This document shows positions 5,868-15,666 of a stretch of DNA of 16,317 bases, in pieces. Each line of letters starts with the position of its first letter. Position 1 is the stretch's first letter. This stretch comes from Bryobacterales bacterium (GTDB lineage Bacteria; Acidobacteriota; Terriglobia; Bryobacterales; Bryobacteraceae). A program made the position numbers and the translations under genes. The notes under the pieces are model-generated. The model was not told the DNA's origin. It ran no database searches and was given only the letters and a program-made list of their open reading frames with translations. The stretch is taken from assembly GCA_003139735.1 (NCBI GenBank), contig PLGA01000510.1:1-16317 (forward strand). The letters run 5' to 3'.

Positions 5868-7202
5868 ATGAGAAAGTCACTGTTTTTGATCCTGGCTGTA
5901 CCCTTATTCGCGCAGGACGATTCGCTCTCGCTGCGCGATGCGGTCCGGTTGGCCCTGCGGGAGAACAAAGCCATTGCGGGCGCCAATGCGGCCGTGCGCG
6001 CCGCGGAAACGGGAATCGGCGAGGCCCGCTCCGGCAGGCTGCCCAAGCTGAACTATTCCGAATCGATCGTACGAAGCGACAACCCGGTGTTTGTTTTCAG
6101 CTCGCTGCTGACGCAACACCAGTTCGGCATGGCGGACTTCAACATCGGTCCCCTGAACCGGCCGGGTTTCATGGACAATTTCCAGTCGCTGGTCACGGTA
6201 GACCAGTCGCTCTACGACGGCGGGATGACGCGCAACGCGTTGAAATCGGCTGGTCTTACGCGGCAGATGACCGGAGAAGAGCAGCGCCGCACCCAGATGC
6301 AAGTGATCGCCGGCGTGGTGCGAGCGTATTACGGCGTGGCGCTGGCGGCGGAGAGCCTGAAGACAGCGGAGCAGGCGCTGGAAAGCGCGAAGGCGGACCT
6401 GGCGCGCGCGGAATCGGTGCAGGCGGCCGGCATGTCGACGGATGTCGATGCGCTCTCGATACGGGTGCATCTGGCGGCCGTTACCGAAGAGCGCATACAA
6501 AGGGCGGCGGATCTGGATGTCGCGAAATCCGCGCTGAACGACGCGATGGGACTGCCGCTGGACGCGGGCCATCGGCTGACGACATCGCTTGCCCCGATGA
6601 ACCTGCCGGAGTTGACGCTGGCGTCGCTTGAAAAAGACGCTTCCTCGACGCGGCCGGAGGCGCGCCAGGCGCACCTGGCCGCGGACCTGGCCGGCGCGCA
6701 GGCGGACAACGCCCGTAGCGCGCTGCTCCCCCAGGTGGGTTTTCACGCGGCCTTTGAGGCGGATCGCCGGCAGTTCGCCGACAATGGCGGGGCCAACTGG
6801 CTGGCCTCCATTGGATTACATTGGAACCTTTTCAACGGGCTGGCCGATAAGGCGCGCATCGCGGAATCGGGCCAGTCCGTGGTTCGCGCGCACGCCGACG
6901 AAGAGCGCGTCGATTCGGCGGTGCGCCTGGAAGTACGGCGCGCGTTTGCCAATTTGCAGGCGGCGCAGCAACGGATCGCCGTGGCGGAGGCGGCGGTAGC
7001 CGAGGCGGAGGAAAGTTTGAGGATCACGCAGAACCGCTACCAATCCGGAATGAGCAATGTGACGGACCTATTGCGTACTGAAACGGCGGTGCTGGAGAGT
7101 CGGACCCGGCGCCTGGCGGCGGTGCACGACCAACGCATCGCCGCGGTGATGTTGGATCTGGCGGCCGGGCAGCTTTCGCCCGATTCGGAGGTATTGAACT
7201 AA
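5868..7202 (+). CDS. TolC-like outer membrane efflux protein
   Basis: This is the outer-membrane channel of a tripartite efflux pump, spanning the outer membrane and periplasm. From ATG 5868 the protein is 444 residues with a signal peptide (residues 1 to about 15, ending Ala-Gln). Two repeated OEP domains follow, rich in Ala, Glu, Arg and Gln in long coiled-coil helices, as usual for the TolC family. A longer frame from GTG 5799 exists but would bury the signal peptide behind 23 residues and start inside the inverted repeat, so I reject it. The ribosome site before 5868 is weak (GGAG about 15 or more bases away). The stop overlaps the adaptor start in TAATG, showing coupled translation. Confidence 0.9.
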   Translation: MRKSLFLILAVPLFAQDDSLSLRDAVRLALRENKAIAGANAAVRAAETGIGEARSGRLPKLNYSESIVRSDNPVFVFSSLLTQHQFGMADFNIGPLNRPGFMDNFQSLVTVDQSLYDGGMTRNALKSAGLTRQMTGEEQRRTQMQVIAGVVRAYYGVALAAESLKTAEQALESAKADLARAESVQAAGMSTDVDALSIRVHLAAVTEERIQRAADLDVAKSALNDAMGLPLDAGHRLTTSLAPMNLPELTLASLEKDASSTRPEARQAHLAADLAGAQADNARSALLPQVGFHAAFEADRRQFADNGGANWLASIGLHWNLFNGLADKARIAESGQSVVRAHADEERVDSAVRLEVRRAFANLQAAQQRIAVAEAAVAEAEESLRITQNRYQSGMSNVTDLLRTETAVLESRTRRLAAVHDQRIAAVMLDLAAGQLSPDSEVLN

Positions 7203-8353
7203 TGCGATTCTCGACGATTGTTCCCGTTCTTCTTTCGGCCGCAGGGCTTATCGGATGCGGCGGCGGCGAGCCTCAGCGCAAAGCGGACGCAAGCGCAGCC
7301 GCCGTTCCGGTGCGGACGGCGACCGCAAGCGTCGCGGAGTGGCCAGATGCGTACGAAGCCACCGGAACGGTTCGCGCCCGCACGACGACGGTGCTTTCGA
7401 GCAAGGTGATGGCGTACGTGCGGCAGGTCGCCGTTCAGGTGGGCGACCGCGTTCAGGAGGGCCAGCTTTTGGTCACCCTGGACTCGCAGGATCAGGACGC
7501 CCAGGTTCGCCTAGCCGAGGCCGGGGAGGCTGAGGTGGTGAGCGCCATCCCCGAAGCTGACAACGGCGTGGCCGGGGCCAAAGCCAACCTGGATCTGGCG
7601 CAGAGCACGTTCCAGCGCATGCAGGAACTCGCGTCCAAGAAGTCGATCTCTTCCCATGAGTTCGACGAAGCGTCGGCGGCCCTCAAGTCGTCCCAGGCCG
7701 CCTACGAGATGGCCCGCGCCAAGCGCGCCGAGCTCGATTCCAAACGGGCGCAAGTGCAGCAGCAAATCCGGGCCGCGGGCATCATGCGCGATTACACGCG
7801 GATCTCGGCGCCATTTTCGGGCATCGTCACCGCGAAATCCGCTGAGGCGGGAACTCTGGCCGCTCCCGGCGCGCCTCTGCTGACGGTCGAGCGCGAGGGC
7901 GCCTATCGGCTGGAGGCGTCCGTGGATGAATCCCAGCTTCCGTTCGTGAAAACCGGGCAGAGCGTCGATGTCGCCCTGGACTCGATGGACCGCCGATCGA
8001 GCGCACGCGTTTCGGAAATCGTTCCGGCGGTGGACGCGGCCTCGCGCGCCTATATCGTGAAGATCGATCTGCCGGACATGCCGAATGTACGGTCCGGCAT
8101 GTTCGGGCGGGCATGGTTTCCCAAGGGCATTCGCAAAGTGGTGGCGATTCCACCGGCGGCCCTCGTCGAGCGCGGGCAACTGCAATCGGTGTTCGTAATG
8201 GAAGGCGGCATCGCGCGTTCGCGCCTGGTGACTACCGGCGAGCGCGGGCCACGCGGCGTGGAAGCGCTGTCGGGGTTGAACGCGGGAGAGAAGGTAGTCA
8301 GCCCGCCGCCCCCCGGGCTGACCGATGGCGCACGCGTGGAGGAGCGGCAATGA
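7202..8353 (+). CDS. RND efflux periplasmic adaptor (membrane fusion) lipoprotein
   Basis: The 383-residue protein links the inner-membrane pump to the outer-membrane channel. A lipoprotein signal peptide ends with Leu-Ile-Gly-Cys, so Cys19 should be lipidated. A lipoyl-like half-motif (Val-Gly-Asp-x-Val-x-Glu-Gly-Gln-Leu-Leu) sits near residues 80-90. An alpha-helical hairpin follows, then the second half-motif Ile-Ser-Ala-Pro-Phe-Ser-Gly-Ile-Val, then beta-barrel and membrane-proximal domains. This domain order is standard for the HlyD_D23/AcrA group. It overlaps both neighbours (TAATG before, ATGA after), so the three pump parts are made together. Confidence 0.92.
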   Translation: MRFSTIVPVLLSAAGLIGCGGGEPQRKADASAAAVPVRTATASVAEWPDAYEATGTVRARTTTVLSSKVMAYVRQVAVQVGDRVQEGQLLVTLDSQDQDAQVRLAEAGEAEVVSAIPEADNGVAGAKANLDLAQSTFQRMQELASKKSISSHEFDEASAALKSSQAAYEMARAKRAELDSKRAQVQQQIRAAGIMRDYTRISAPFSGIVTAKSAEAGTLAAPGAPLLTVEREGAYRLEASVDESQLPFVKTGQSVDVALDSMDRRSSARVSEIVPAVDAASRAYIVKIDLPDMPNVRSGMFGRAWFPKGIRKVVAIPPAALVERGQLQSVFVMEGGIARSRLVTTGERGPRGVEALSGLNAGEKVVSPPPPGLTDGARVEERQ

Positions 8354-11300
8354 GCGGGCCGACTTCCGGGCCGCGGCGTCTCGGGCCGGCCGGACGCTTC
8401 GCGCATGCGTGGATCTCTTCCAAGCTGACGCCGCTAATCATTGCTGCCGCCCTGCTGCTGGGCGGTTTCGCGGTGTGGAAGTTACCGCGCGAGGAAGAGC
8501 CGCAGATCATCGTGCCGATGATCGACGTTTTCGTGCAGATGCCCGGGGCGTCGCCGCGCGAGGTGGAAGAGCGCGTCACGAAGCCGATGGAAAAGCTGCT
8601 GTGGGAGATCCCCGGGGTCGAGTACATCTACTCGACTTCCAGCCCAGGGCAGTCGCTCGCTATCGTGCGTTTCTACGTGGGCCAGGACGAAGAGAAAAGC
8701 GTCGTCCGCCTCAACCAGAAACTGGCCGCCAATTTCGATATCATCCCGCCGGGCGCCTCGCGGCCTCTGGTAAAGCCGCGGTCGATTGACGACGTACCGA
8801 TTCTGGCGCTCACCCTCTCCAGCAAGCGGTACGGAGATTTCGAGCTGCGCCGGATCGCGGCCCAGGTGGACGACACCGTCAAGCAGGTACCGGATGTTTC
8901 CGCAGTCACGTTGATCGGCGGGCAGCGACGGGAGATCCGTATTGTTCTGGATGAAGGAAAGCTGGCGGCCTATAATCTCTCGCCGCTCCAGGTTGCCGGA
9001 GCGCTCGGGCTTTCGAACCAGCGTCTGCCTTCCGGACAGTTCGATATGGCGAACCAAGAGTACCTCCTGGAGACCGGCGAGTTTCTGCGAACCACCGAAG
9101 ACGTGCGCAACATGGTGGCCGGCGTGGCCAACGACAAGCCCATTTTCGTCCGCGACGTCGCCGCGGTGAGCGATGGAGGCGAAGAGCCTTCCCAATATGT
9201 TCGCATGGCCCATGCCGGGTCCAGTGAGTTTCTACCTGCCGTGACCATCGCCATCGCCAAGCGTAAAGGAACGAATGCCGTCATTGTGGCGGACAACGTT
9301 CTCCGGCGTATCGAGACGCTTAAGGGCGGCGTAATTCCCTCGGATGTCCAGGTGGATATCACGCGCGACTATGGCGAAACAGCGGCGGAGAAATCGAACG
9401 AACTGCTGTTTCATATGCTGATTGCCGTGGTATCGGTAAGCATACTGATTGCCATTACGCTGGGTTTTCGCGAATCGCTGATCGTGTTCATTGCCATTCC
9501 GGTGACTCTCGCCCTGACGTTGACGGTGTTCTATCTTTACGGCTACACGCTGAACCGCATCACGCTGTTTGCTCTGATTTTCTCCATCGGCATTCTGGTG
9601 GACGACGCCATCGTGGTGGTGGAGAATATCGTGCGCCACTGGCGTATGGCCGCGAACCGTGAGCGGCCGCCCTACGACGTTGCCATCGAGGCCGTGGATG
9701 AAGTGGGAAACCCGACCATTCTGGCCACCCTGACAGTCGTCGCGGCCATTCTGCCGATGGCTTTCGTAGGCGGGTTGATGGGGCCGTACATGCGTCCGAT
9801 CCCGATCGGCGCGAGCGCGGCCATGGTGTTTTCGCTACTGGTGGCTTTCATCGTGACGCCGTGGGCGGCGGTCCGGATTCTCAAATCGGGCCATTCCTCG
9901 AAGCACGGGGAAAGAGAGGACCTCGTGACGCGGGTCTATCGCGTCGTGATGGGAAAGATATTGCACGTTCCGGCGGTGCGTTGGAGCTTTCTGCTGGGGG
10001 TGGTGGTCCTGCTGCTCGGCTCGGTTTCCTTGTTTTATTTCCAATTTGTAAAAGTGAAAATGCTGCCGTTCGACAACAAGAGCGAGTTCCAGGTGATTGT
10101 GGATATGCCGAACGGAACGACCCTCGAAGAAACGGCCCGCGCCACCAATGCTCTGGCGCGCGCCACTCTCGATCAGCCGCAGGTGGTGAACCTTCAGACC
10201 TATGTTGGCACCGCATCCCCATTCAACTTCAACGGGCTGGTGCGGCACTATTATCTCCGCCAGGGGTCGAACGTCGCCGACATTCAGGTTAACCTGCTGC
10301 CGAAAGGCGACCGCAAACTACAGAGCCACGCCATCGCCAAAGAGGTTCGGCAGCGGCTGCTTCCCGTGGCCGAGCAGTATGGGGCCCGCATCAAGGTGGC
10401 GGAAGTGCCGCCGGGACCGCCGGTGCTCGAAACCTTGGTGGCCGAGGTCTATGGGCCGGATTTGAACGAACGCACCGGCATCGCGCGGCGCATCCGCGAT
10501 TTGTGGAAGCGCACGAACGGCGTTGTAGATGTGGATTGGTACGTGGAGGACGACCAGCCGAAGTACCAGTTGACGGTGGATAAAGAGAAGGCCGCGCTGA
10601 ACGGGATTTCCGAAGACGACATTGCCCAAACCGTGGCGCTCGCTTCTTCCGGATACCAGGCGGGCCTGCTCCATTCGGATTCCGCTAAGGAAGATATACC
10701 TCTGATGCTGCGCCTCGACCGCGCCACGCGTTCGGACCTGGAAAAGATCCAGAACCTCAAGGTTTCCGGACGAACAGGCCGGTTGGTGGCGTTAAGCGAG
10801 CTGGTGCACAGCAAGGAAGTGGTCGCAGACAAGAGCATCTACCACAAGAACCTGATGCCGGTTACGTACGTAACGGGAGACGTGGCGGGCGCCATGGAAA
10901 GCCCGGTGTACGCCATCCTTAAGCTTGGACCGGAAATGGACAAGTTCCGGGCGCCAGGCGGGTATGCAATCGAGCAACATATGGCGACGCTCCCCACCGA
11001 CGCCGAGCACTATTCCATGAAATGGGATGGGGAATGGCACATTACCTACGAAGTGTTCCGTGATCTGGGAATCGCCTTCGCGGCGGTCTTGATCCTGATC
11101 TACGGCTTGGTGGTGGGATGGTTCCAATCGTTCGTCACGCCGCTCGTCATCATGGCGGCAATTCCGTTTTCGCTCGTCGGCATCCTGCCTGCGCACGGTC
11201 TGATGAACGCGTTTTTCACAGCCACTTCGATGATCGGGTTCATTGCGGGGGCGGGGATCGTGGTGCGTAATTCGATCATTCTGGTCGATTTCATCGAGCT

Positions 11301-11541
11301 TCGATTGCAGGAAGGGATGCCGCTGGATGAAGCGGTGATCGACGCGGGAGCGGTCCGCTTCCGTCCCATGATGTTGACCGCGGCCGCCGTGGTAGTCGGC
11401 GCCAGCGTGATCCTTTTCGACCCGATCTTTCAGGGCCTTGCCATAGCGCTAATGGCTGGAGAAGTCGCGTCTCTGGCACTGTCGCGCGTGACGGTGCCCG
11501 TTGTCTACTTTGTTGTAAATCGAAGGAGGAAAACCGTATGA
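8350..11541 (+). CDS. RND efflux pump permease, HAE-type, AcrB/AcrF family
   Basis: This is the proton-driven inner-membrane pump. I start it at ATG 8350, overlapping the adaptor stop; the upstream open frame is a shadow of the adaptor gene. The product is 1063 residues, the usual size, with an N-terminal membrane segment, two large periplasmic loops and two blocks of transmembrane helices. The Gly-Ile-Leu-Val-Asp-Asp-Ala motif in the fourth helix supplies the two proton-relay aspartates. The position matching AcrB Lys940 appears to be Arg (Val-Val-Arg-Asn-Ser-Ile), which may mark a subfamily. The Glu-Glu-Glu-Pro-Gln segment after the first helix is typical of this group. Substrate specificity cannot be read, although pairing with a DUF2892 gene recalls efflux loci in sulfur-metabolising bacteria. 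Confidence 0.93.
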   Translation: MSGPTSGPRRLGPAGRFAHAWISSKLTPLIIAAALLLGGFAVWKLPREEEPQIIVPMIDVFVQMPGASPREVEERVTKPMEKLLWEIPGVEYIYSTSSPGQSLAIVRFYVGQDEEKSVVRLNQKLAANFDIIPPGASRPLVKPRSIDDVPILALTLSSKRYGDFELRRIAAQVDDTVKQVPDVSAVTLIGGQRREIRIVLDEGKLAAYNLSPLQVAGALGLSNQRLPSGQFDMANQEYLLETGEFLRTTEDVRNMVAGVANDKPIFVRDVAAVSDGGEEPSQYVRMAHAGSSEFLPAVTIAIAKRKGTNAVIVADNVLRRIETLKGGVIPSDVQVDITRDYGETAAEKSNELLFHMLIAVVSVSILIAITLGFRESLIVFIAIPVTLALTLTVFYLYGYTLNRITLFALIFSIGILVDDAIVVVENIVRHWRMAANRERPPYDVAIEAVDEVGNPTILATLTVVAAILPMAFVGGLMGPYMRPIPIGASAAMVFSLLVAFIVTPWAAVRILKSGHSSKHGEREDLVTRVYRVVMGKILHVPAVRWSFLLGVVVLLLGSVSLFYFQFVKVKMLPFDNKSEFQVIVDMPNGTTLEETARATNALARATLDQPQVVNLQTYVGTASPFNFNGLVRHYYLRQGSNVADIQVNLLPKGDRKLQSHAIAKEVRQRLLPVAEQYGARIKVAEVPPGPPVLETLVAEVYGPDLNERTGIARRIRDLWKRTNGVVDVDWYVEDDQPKYQLTVDKEKAALNGISEDDIAQTVALASSGYQAGLLHSDSAKEDIPLMLRLDRATRSDLEKIQNLKVSGRTGRLVALSELVHSKEVVADKSIYHKNLMPVTYVTGDVAGAMESPVYAILKLGPEMDKFRAPGGYAIEQHMATLPTDAEHYSMKWDGEWHITYEVFRDLGIAFAAVLILIYGLVVGWFQSFVTPLVIMAAIPFSLVGILPAHGLMNAFFTATSMIGFIAGAGIVVRNSIILVDFIELRLQEGMPLDEAVIDAGAVRFRPMMLTAAAVVVGASVILFDPIFQGLAIALMAGEVASLALSRVTVPVVYFVVNRRRKTV

Positions 11542-11741
11542 CCGTCGAACGTTACTTACGCCTGATTGCCGGCTTTTTCGTGATGCTGAGCGTGGCCCTG
11601 GGTTATTGGGTCAATCCTGCATGGTTCTTGTTTACCGCCTTTGTCGGCGTGAACCTGTTCCAGTCGGCATTCACCAACTGGTGTCCCATGATGACATTCC
11701 TCCGGAAGGCGGGTGTCGGTACGTCGCCTAAGCTCTCGTAG
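11538..11741 (+). CDS. DUF2892 (YgaP-type transmembrane) small membrane protein
   Basis: This 67-residue protein has two hydrophobic helices separated by a short loop and the Asn-Trp-Cys-Pro-Met-Met motif, typical of DUF2892. In YgaP the same transmembrane unit is fused to a rhodanese domain that carries sulfane sulfur, but no rhodanese domain is present here. ATG 11538 overlaps the pump stop in ATGA and follows an AGGAGG-like stretch inside the pump gene's end, so expression is linked to the pump. The conserved cysteine may bind a thiol or metal group. The role is inferred from family and position. Confidence 0.82.
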   Translation: MTVERYLRLIAGFFVMLSVALGYWVNPAWFLFTAFVGVNLFQSAFTNWCPMMTFLRKAGVGTSPKLS

Positions 11742-11768
11742 GCGGAACCTTGGATCGGAGAACGGAAA

Positions 11769-11855
11769 ATGTCGGACTATTGGTTGCTGCTGCCGATTGC
11801 GGCGAATATTATTCTACTGCGTTGGATACTGCCGCGGTTTGGGGTGCAGACTTGA
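11769..11855 (+). CDS. 28-aa single-helix membrane peptide
   Basis: A short frame starts at ATG 11769, 27 bases after the DUF2892 stop, with GGAG eight bases upstream. It encodes 28 residues: a polar start, a hydrophobic run long enough for one membrane helix (Trp-Leu-Leu-Leu-Pro through Leu-Leu), and a basic Arg-Trp-Ile-Leu-Pro-Arg end followed by TGA. It could be a genuine small subunit of the efflux operon. It could also be the N-terminal anchor remnant of a longer protein, for example a membrane-anchored rhodanese whose remainder is lost. I do not recognise a named family. Confidence 0.5.
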   Translation: MSDYWLLLPIAANIILLRWILPRFGVQT

Positions 11856-11867
11856 ATGTCCAAATCC

Positions 11868-11886
11868 TGCGTCGAGTCTCGACGCA
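11868..11886. repeat. Perfect 9-base inverted repeat with one-base centre
   Basis: TGCGTCGAG and CTCGACGCA flank a single T. The loop is too small for a normal hairpin without opening some pairs, and no T-tract follows. It lies 12 bases after the small membrane peptide stop. It may be an operator-like dyad or part of the operon's 3' end. Confidence 0.45.
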
Positions 11887-11969
11887 ATGAGAAGGATGCG
11901 GAATCTGAGGCCGAGCATCGCGGCACTGGAATCGGACAGTCGCGCTGAGGCAGCGCCTTAGCAGGTCAC

Positions 11970-11994
11970 GAGCTTGGGCATTTTGCCCAAACTC
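11970..11994. terminator. Candidate bidirectional terminator hairpin after the efflux operon
   Basis: Arms GAG-C-TTGGGCA and TGCCCAA-A-CTC pair over 10 of 11 positions around a TTT loop. It lies between the plus-strand efflux operon and the minus-strand stress-protein fragment, where a convergent terminator would be expected. No long T-run follows on either strand, so its strength is uncertain. Confidence 0.45.
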
Positions 11995-12054
11995 GTTTGC
12001 ACCGACTTTACCCCTTTCCCGAGGATAGCCCTGGCATCGTTGCCGATCCTGTGC

Positions 12055-12238
12055 TTAATCCGACGCTGCAGGACCGGATCCTACCGTCAGCACCGGGCAC
12101 GGCGCATGGCGCACCGTTCGCAGCGTGGTCGTTCCCAGAACCATTCCATCGAAAAAGCGTCGGCGCGCCGCTCCCAACACGACCAGGTCGTACGGCTCCT
12201 CCGTGGCGAGCTTGACGACCTCCTCGGCCGGATCTCCA
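12055..12238 (-). pseudogene. Universal stress protein (UspA family), C-terminal fragment
   Basis: On the minus strand about 60 residues match the C-terminal half of UspA-type proteins: Gly-Asp-Pro-Ala-Glu-Glu-Val, then Asp-Leu-Val-Val-Leu-Gly-Ala, then Leu-Gly-Thr-Thr-Thr and the closing Ala-Pro-Cys-Pro-Val-Leu-Thr-Val, ending at TAA 12055-12057. Upstream of about 12238 the same frame becomes low-complexity Arg/His-rich antisense of a histidine kinase gene. The N-terminal half of the stress protein is absent. The gene is therefore a remnant cut by a rearrangement, with its break point at the kinase fragment. Confidence 0.75.
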
Positions 12239-12579
12239 TGGAGGCGCTGGCCGTAGCGCTGCGAAACCTGGTGGACAACGCGCTGAAGTATTCGCCGGAT
12301 CAGCCGGCGGTGTGGGTGGAGTGGGGGCCTGAGAACGGGCGTGTGGCGATCCGGGTGCGCGACAAGGGGATGGGCATCGCGGAATCGGAACGCAACGCGA
12401 TCTTCCGGAAGTTCGTGCGCGGCAGCGCGGCGGCGGCGGGCAACGTGAGAGGCACGGGCGTGGGACTGGCGATGGTGCGGCAAATTGTCATCGCGCACGG
12501 CGGAAGCGTTCGGGTGGAGAGCGATCCTGGCCGGGGTAGCACGTTCACGATGCTCCCGCCGGCGAGCGGAAGAGTATGA
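12239..12579 (+). pseudogene. Histidine kinase, C-terminal ATPase-domain fragment
   Basis: This stretch encodes the ATP-binding half of a sensor kinase: the N box Asn-Leu-Val-Asp-Asn-Ala-Leu-Lys-Tyr, the G1 box Asp-Lys-Gly-Met-Gly-Ile, and the G2 box Gly-Thr-Gly-Val-Gly-Leu. The frame is open further upstream to 11974, but that part is antisense to the stress-protein fragment and has no kinase character. There is no phosphoacceptor (HisKA) or sensor domain, so the gene is cut at about 12239. The stop overlaps the response regulator start (ATGA), the normal arrangement for a kinase-regulator pair whose order here is kinase first. Confidence 0.8.
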
Positions 12580-13253
12580 CGCGCATCCTGGTGGTGGAAG
12601 ACGAGCCCGGTATTGCCCTCGGCCTGGAAGATGACTTGAAGATGGAGGGCTACGAGGTTGAGGTTGCAGGGGACGGAGTGACGGCTTCGCGGCGGGCGCG
12701 GGAAGCCGGGTTCGATCTGATCCTGCTCGACGTTATGCTGCCTGGCAAGGACGGGTTCGAGGTTTGCCGCGAGCTGCGGCGGGCGGGCCTGCGGACGCCG
12801 ATTCTGATGCTGACGGCCAAGGCGCAGGAGGCCGAGAAGGTGATGGGCTTCGAGCTGGGCGCCGACGATTACGTAACCAAGCCTTTCGGCACGCGCGAAC
12901 TGCGTGCGAGGATCAAGGCGCTGCTGCGGCGCGCGGCCGGGGAGCGGGAGACGGAGCGTTACGCCTTCGGCGAAGTGGAGGTGGATTTCACGCGTGGCGA
13001 GTTGCGGCGAAACGGCTAGGCCGTGGAACTGACGCCGATCGAGTTCAAGCTGCTGGGCGTTTTCATTCGAGCGCGCGGGCGCGTGCTGAGCCGGGATCAG
13101 TTGATGGACAGCGCCTGGGGGTCCGAGACGTTCGCCTCCGCGCGGGTGGTGGACAACCACATCGCGAATCTCCGCAGAAAGATCGAGCCGGACCCCGCCG
13201 AGCCACGGTATCTGGTGAACGTCCGCGGGATGGGTTACCGTTTTGATGGCTGA
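12576..13253 (+). pseudogene. OmpR/PhoB-type response regulator with an in-frame TAG between domains
   Basis: The receiver domain is complete: acidic pair Glu8-Asp9, phosphoacceptor Asp52, a Leu-Thr-Ala switch region and Lys in Val-Thr-Lys-Pro-Phe. After about 147 codons the frame meets TAG at 13017-13019, then continues uninterrupted in the same frame through a full winged-helix DNA-binding domain (Leu-Thr-Pro-Ile-Glu-Phe-Lys-Leu-Leu, Val-Asp-Asn-His-Ile, Arg-Gly-Met-Gly-Tyr-Arg-Phe) to TGA at 13253. A single CAG-to-TAG change would explain it. As read, only a receiver would be made, unless the stop is suppressed or translation restarts. Together with the truncated kinase this two-component system looks inactive, or the base is an error. 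Confidence 0.85.
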
Positions 13254-13331
13254 AATCTTACGCTTTTCTGACAATTTCGAGGCGGTATTCCCGCACTGGT
13301 TTTCTATTCTGCCAGCGAGGGGGAAAACTCA

Positions 13332-15411
13332 ATGAAGCTTCGATATGCAACATGCTTCCTGCTGGCAGCGGCTGTGCTCGCGGGATTCCAACAGTCCGGG
13401 GAGGCCGAAAAGGAACTGGAAGCCGCTATCCACAAGGAAGTCGTGCAGGGCGACCTGAAGGCCGCCATCGAGCAGTACAAGAAGCTGGCCCAAGGCGCCA
13501 ACAAGCCGGTGGCCGCGCGGGCGCTGGTGCGGTTAGGGGAGTGCTACGAGAAGCAAGGCAACGCCGATGCGCGCAAGACATACGAGCAGGTACTAAGTAA
13601 ATTCGGCGACCAGAAGGAGCCCGTGATGCAGGCGCGGGCCAGGCTGACGGCGATGGGCGGCGGCGGGACGGCGGCGCCGGAAACCGGAGTGAAGAGCGTC
13701 CGGGTCTGGGCCAACTTGCCCGGTGGGTTCGCGGACGAACTCGGACTTTCTCCCGACGGCCGCTATGCCGCTTACATCGACTGGGACACCGGCGGGAGCC
13801 TCGGCGTGCGCGATCTCCCCTCCGGCACGGATCGGAACCTGACACACGCCGACCCGGCCAAGAAGGACAACATCGCCGAAGACCCGGTCTTCATGCCCGA
13901 TAGCCGGCGAATTGTCTACTTTTGGTCCACGGGGGACGTCTATGAGCTCAGGATCGTTGGGGTCGACGGCTCGGGCGAACGAACAATCCTGCGCAATCTG
14001 GAGAACCAGCCGTACGTGGAAGCAATATCGCAGGACGGAAAGCTCGCCGCCGCGCAGTTTGGTGGAGGAAGGGGCAAGCCCGACCCGCTCGCATTGATCT
14101 CCCTCGACGCGGGGGACTTGCGCGTCGTCAAGAACTTTGCGGGGGTGGACCCCTGGGGTCTCCGCATCGGCAACTTCTCACGCGATGGCCGTTGGTTGGT
14201 ATGTTCGCTTCAAACTCACCAGGGTTCGCTGGAGTATGAGGCATACGCCATAGCGACGGATGGAACGGTCGCATCCAAACTGATTCCGGCTCCTGGTGTA
14301 TCCGGCACTCCGTTTTATACGCCTGATGGCTCCCGCGTGGTGTTTGAGGCTGATCGGGCCGGGCGCACGGACCTCTGGTCCGTGCCGGTTGCCGATGGAA
14401 AGGCGCTGGATGCGCCGGAACTTCTGAAGGCCGGAGTCGGCGAGCATTTTACTGGCCTCGGGTTCAGCCAGGACGGTTCCTTCTATTTCCAGCAGTGGGT
14501 TCCCCGCTCCGGAGTATACGTCGCTGAAGTGGATCCGGCCACATGGAAGCTAAGAGCAGTTCCCAAGCAGGTTTCCGATGGTTTTCGGGATTTGACGGTC
14601 GCATCCCCGGCCTGGTCGCCAGACGGGAAGTCTCTGGCGTATGTGTCGAATCCCCCATCGGGCACGGGTCGCGGCGAGGTTACTTTTGTGATCCGCAACG
14701 CAGATTCCGGCCAGCGAAAAGAGGTTTCCGCGCACTACGACAACGTAGGCACTGCGGTTAATTTCCGCTGGTTCGCGGATGGCAAGTCCCTGATACTCAA
14801 CGGCCCTCCCAGCCCGCGGCTACTCGACATCGGCGCCGGTCGCGACCGCGTGTTATTCGACAAGCGCGTCGGGGGCGCGGTAAGCTCGCCGGACGGACGT
14901 TCCCTGTTCTACACTACAGTGGACGCGGGTATGGACTCGTCCGTGAGCTGCAAACCCCTTGCACCTTCTCCGCCGCGACCTGGAAACCGGCGAGGAGCGG
15001 GAATTGTACCGCAAGGACTCTTGGATTGGCGGCCTGTGGCCATCTCCGGATGGCCGCTACCTTGCGTTTACCGCTGGATCTCCCATAAAGCCCTGGCTGC
15101 TGTCGACATCTGGCGGTGAACCTCGTGAACTTGATCTCCCGACGAGGTCGCTAGTCGTGTCAATCGCGTGGGCGCCTGACAGCAAGGCGGTGATCTTCTT
15201 CCGAAGGGTTTCCTCCGACAGTTCGGAGATCTGGGCCCAGCCCATCGACGGCGGCGAACCGCACGGGGCTGGAATCGTTCCGAAAGGCGTGTCGCCTTCA
15301 GGCGCGCCCAGCATGCTTTCCGACGGCCGCATCGCCTTCTTGGCAACAGGTCGGACGTACGAGGTCTCGGTTCTGAAGAACCTCTTCGCGATCTCTCCCG
15401 CCGCCAAGTGA
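13332..15411 (+). pseudogene. Exported TPR plus TolB/PD40 beta-propeller protein, frameshifted near 14955
   Basis: The frame starts at ATG 13332 after a GAGGGGG ribosome site and begins with a signal peptide (about 20 residues). Residues 25-110 form TPR-like helical repeats. The rest shows repeated Ser-Pro-Asp-Gly-(Arg/Lys) strands typical of PD40/TolB-like beta-propellers. The first frame degenerates after about 14945 and ends at 15119. The propeller continues in another frame from about 14959 to 15411, with further Pro-Asp-Gly-Arg repeats. Reading CCCC near 14955-14960 as CCC joins them seamlessly, giving about 690 residues. Such proteins are common in Acidobacteriota, probably binding partners or substrates in the periplasm, but their function is unknown. 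Confidence 0.8.
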
Positions 15412-15666
15412 GGGATGCGTCTTGACAGCTTCAATCTTAGGCTGCGGCGCTTGGACACTCAGTGTGGTGGGCGGCCTGCTGCCGTCCAATTGGGCGCTCT
15501 CGGAGCGGACCGGTTAACCCCGGCCCGCCTCCTTGAGACAGGCTTTATGTTAGCCGAGCGCGCTCGTGCCGGATCTATTGGGGCTCCTATTCTGACTGAA
15601 TCCTGACCAAATTCCGACGCAGTCCAGGTCCATCGCGCCTATACTACAATCGGCTGGATAGTCTTA
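15412..15666. other. Intergenic stretch without a recognisable gene
   Basis: I see no supported gene or strong terminator in these 255 bases. A small open frame at 15415-15606 has the composition of non-coding sequence. The AT-richer TATACTACAAT just before the kinase start could hold a -10 element, but no -35 box at proper spacing is evident. Confidence 0.4.

Noticed and set aside
5904..6746. Minus-strand open frame of 280 codons
   Set aside because: Antisense to the outer membrane efflux protein; Arg/His/Gln-rich with no domain features.
8113..8349. N-terminal extension of the RND pump frame
   Set aside because: It overlaps the adaptor gene out of frame; ATG 8350, coupled to the adaptor stop, gives a normal pump N-terminus.
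7511..8350. Minus-strand open frame of 279 codons
   Set aside because: Antisense to the adaptor gene, with composition of a mirror frame.
11974..12238. N-terminal part of the kinase-fragment open frame
   Set aside because: It is antisense to the universal stress protein fragment and lacks kinase or membrane features, so it is an accidental open frame.
12300..13274. Minus-strand open frame of 324 codons
   Set aside because: Antisense to the kinase fragment and response regulator, whose motifs are clear; the product is low-complexity and unrecognisable.
15460..15500. Imperfect GC-rich inverted repeat after the propeller gene
   Set aside because: Arms have mismatches and no T-tract follows, so it is not supported as a terminator.
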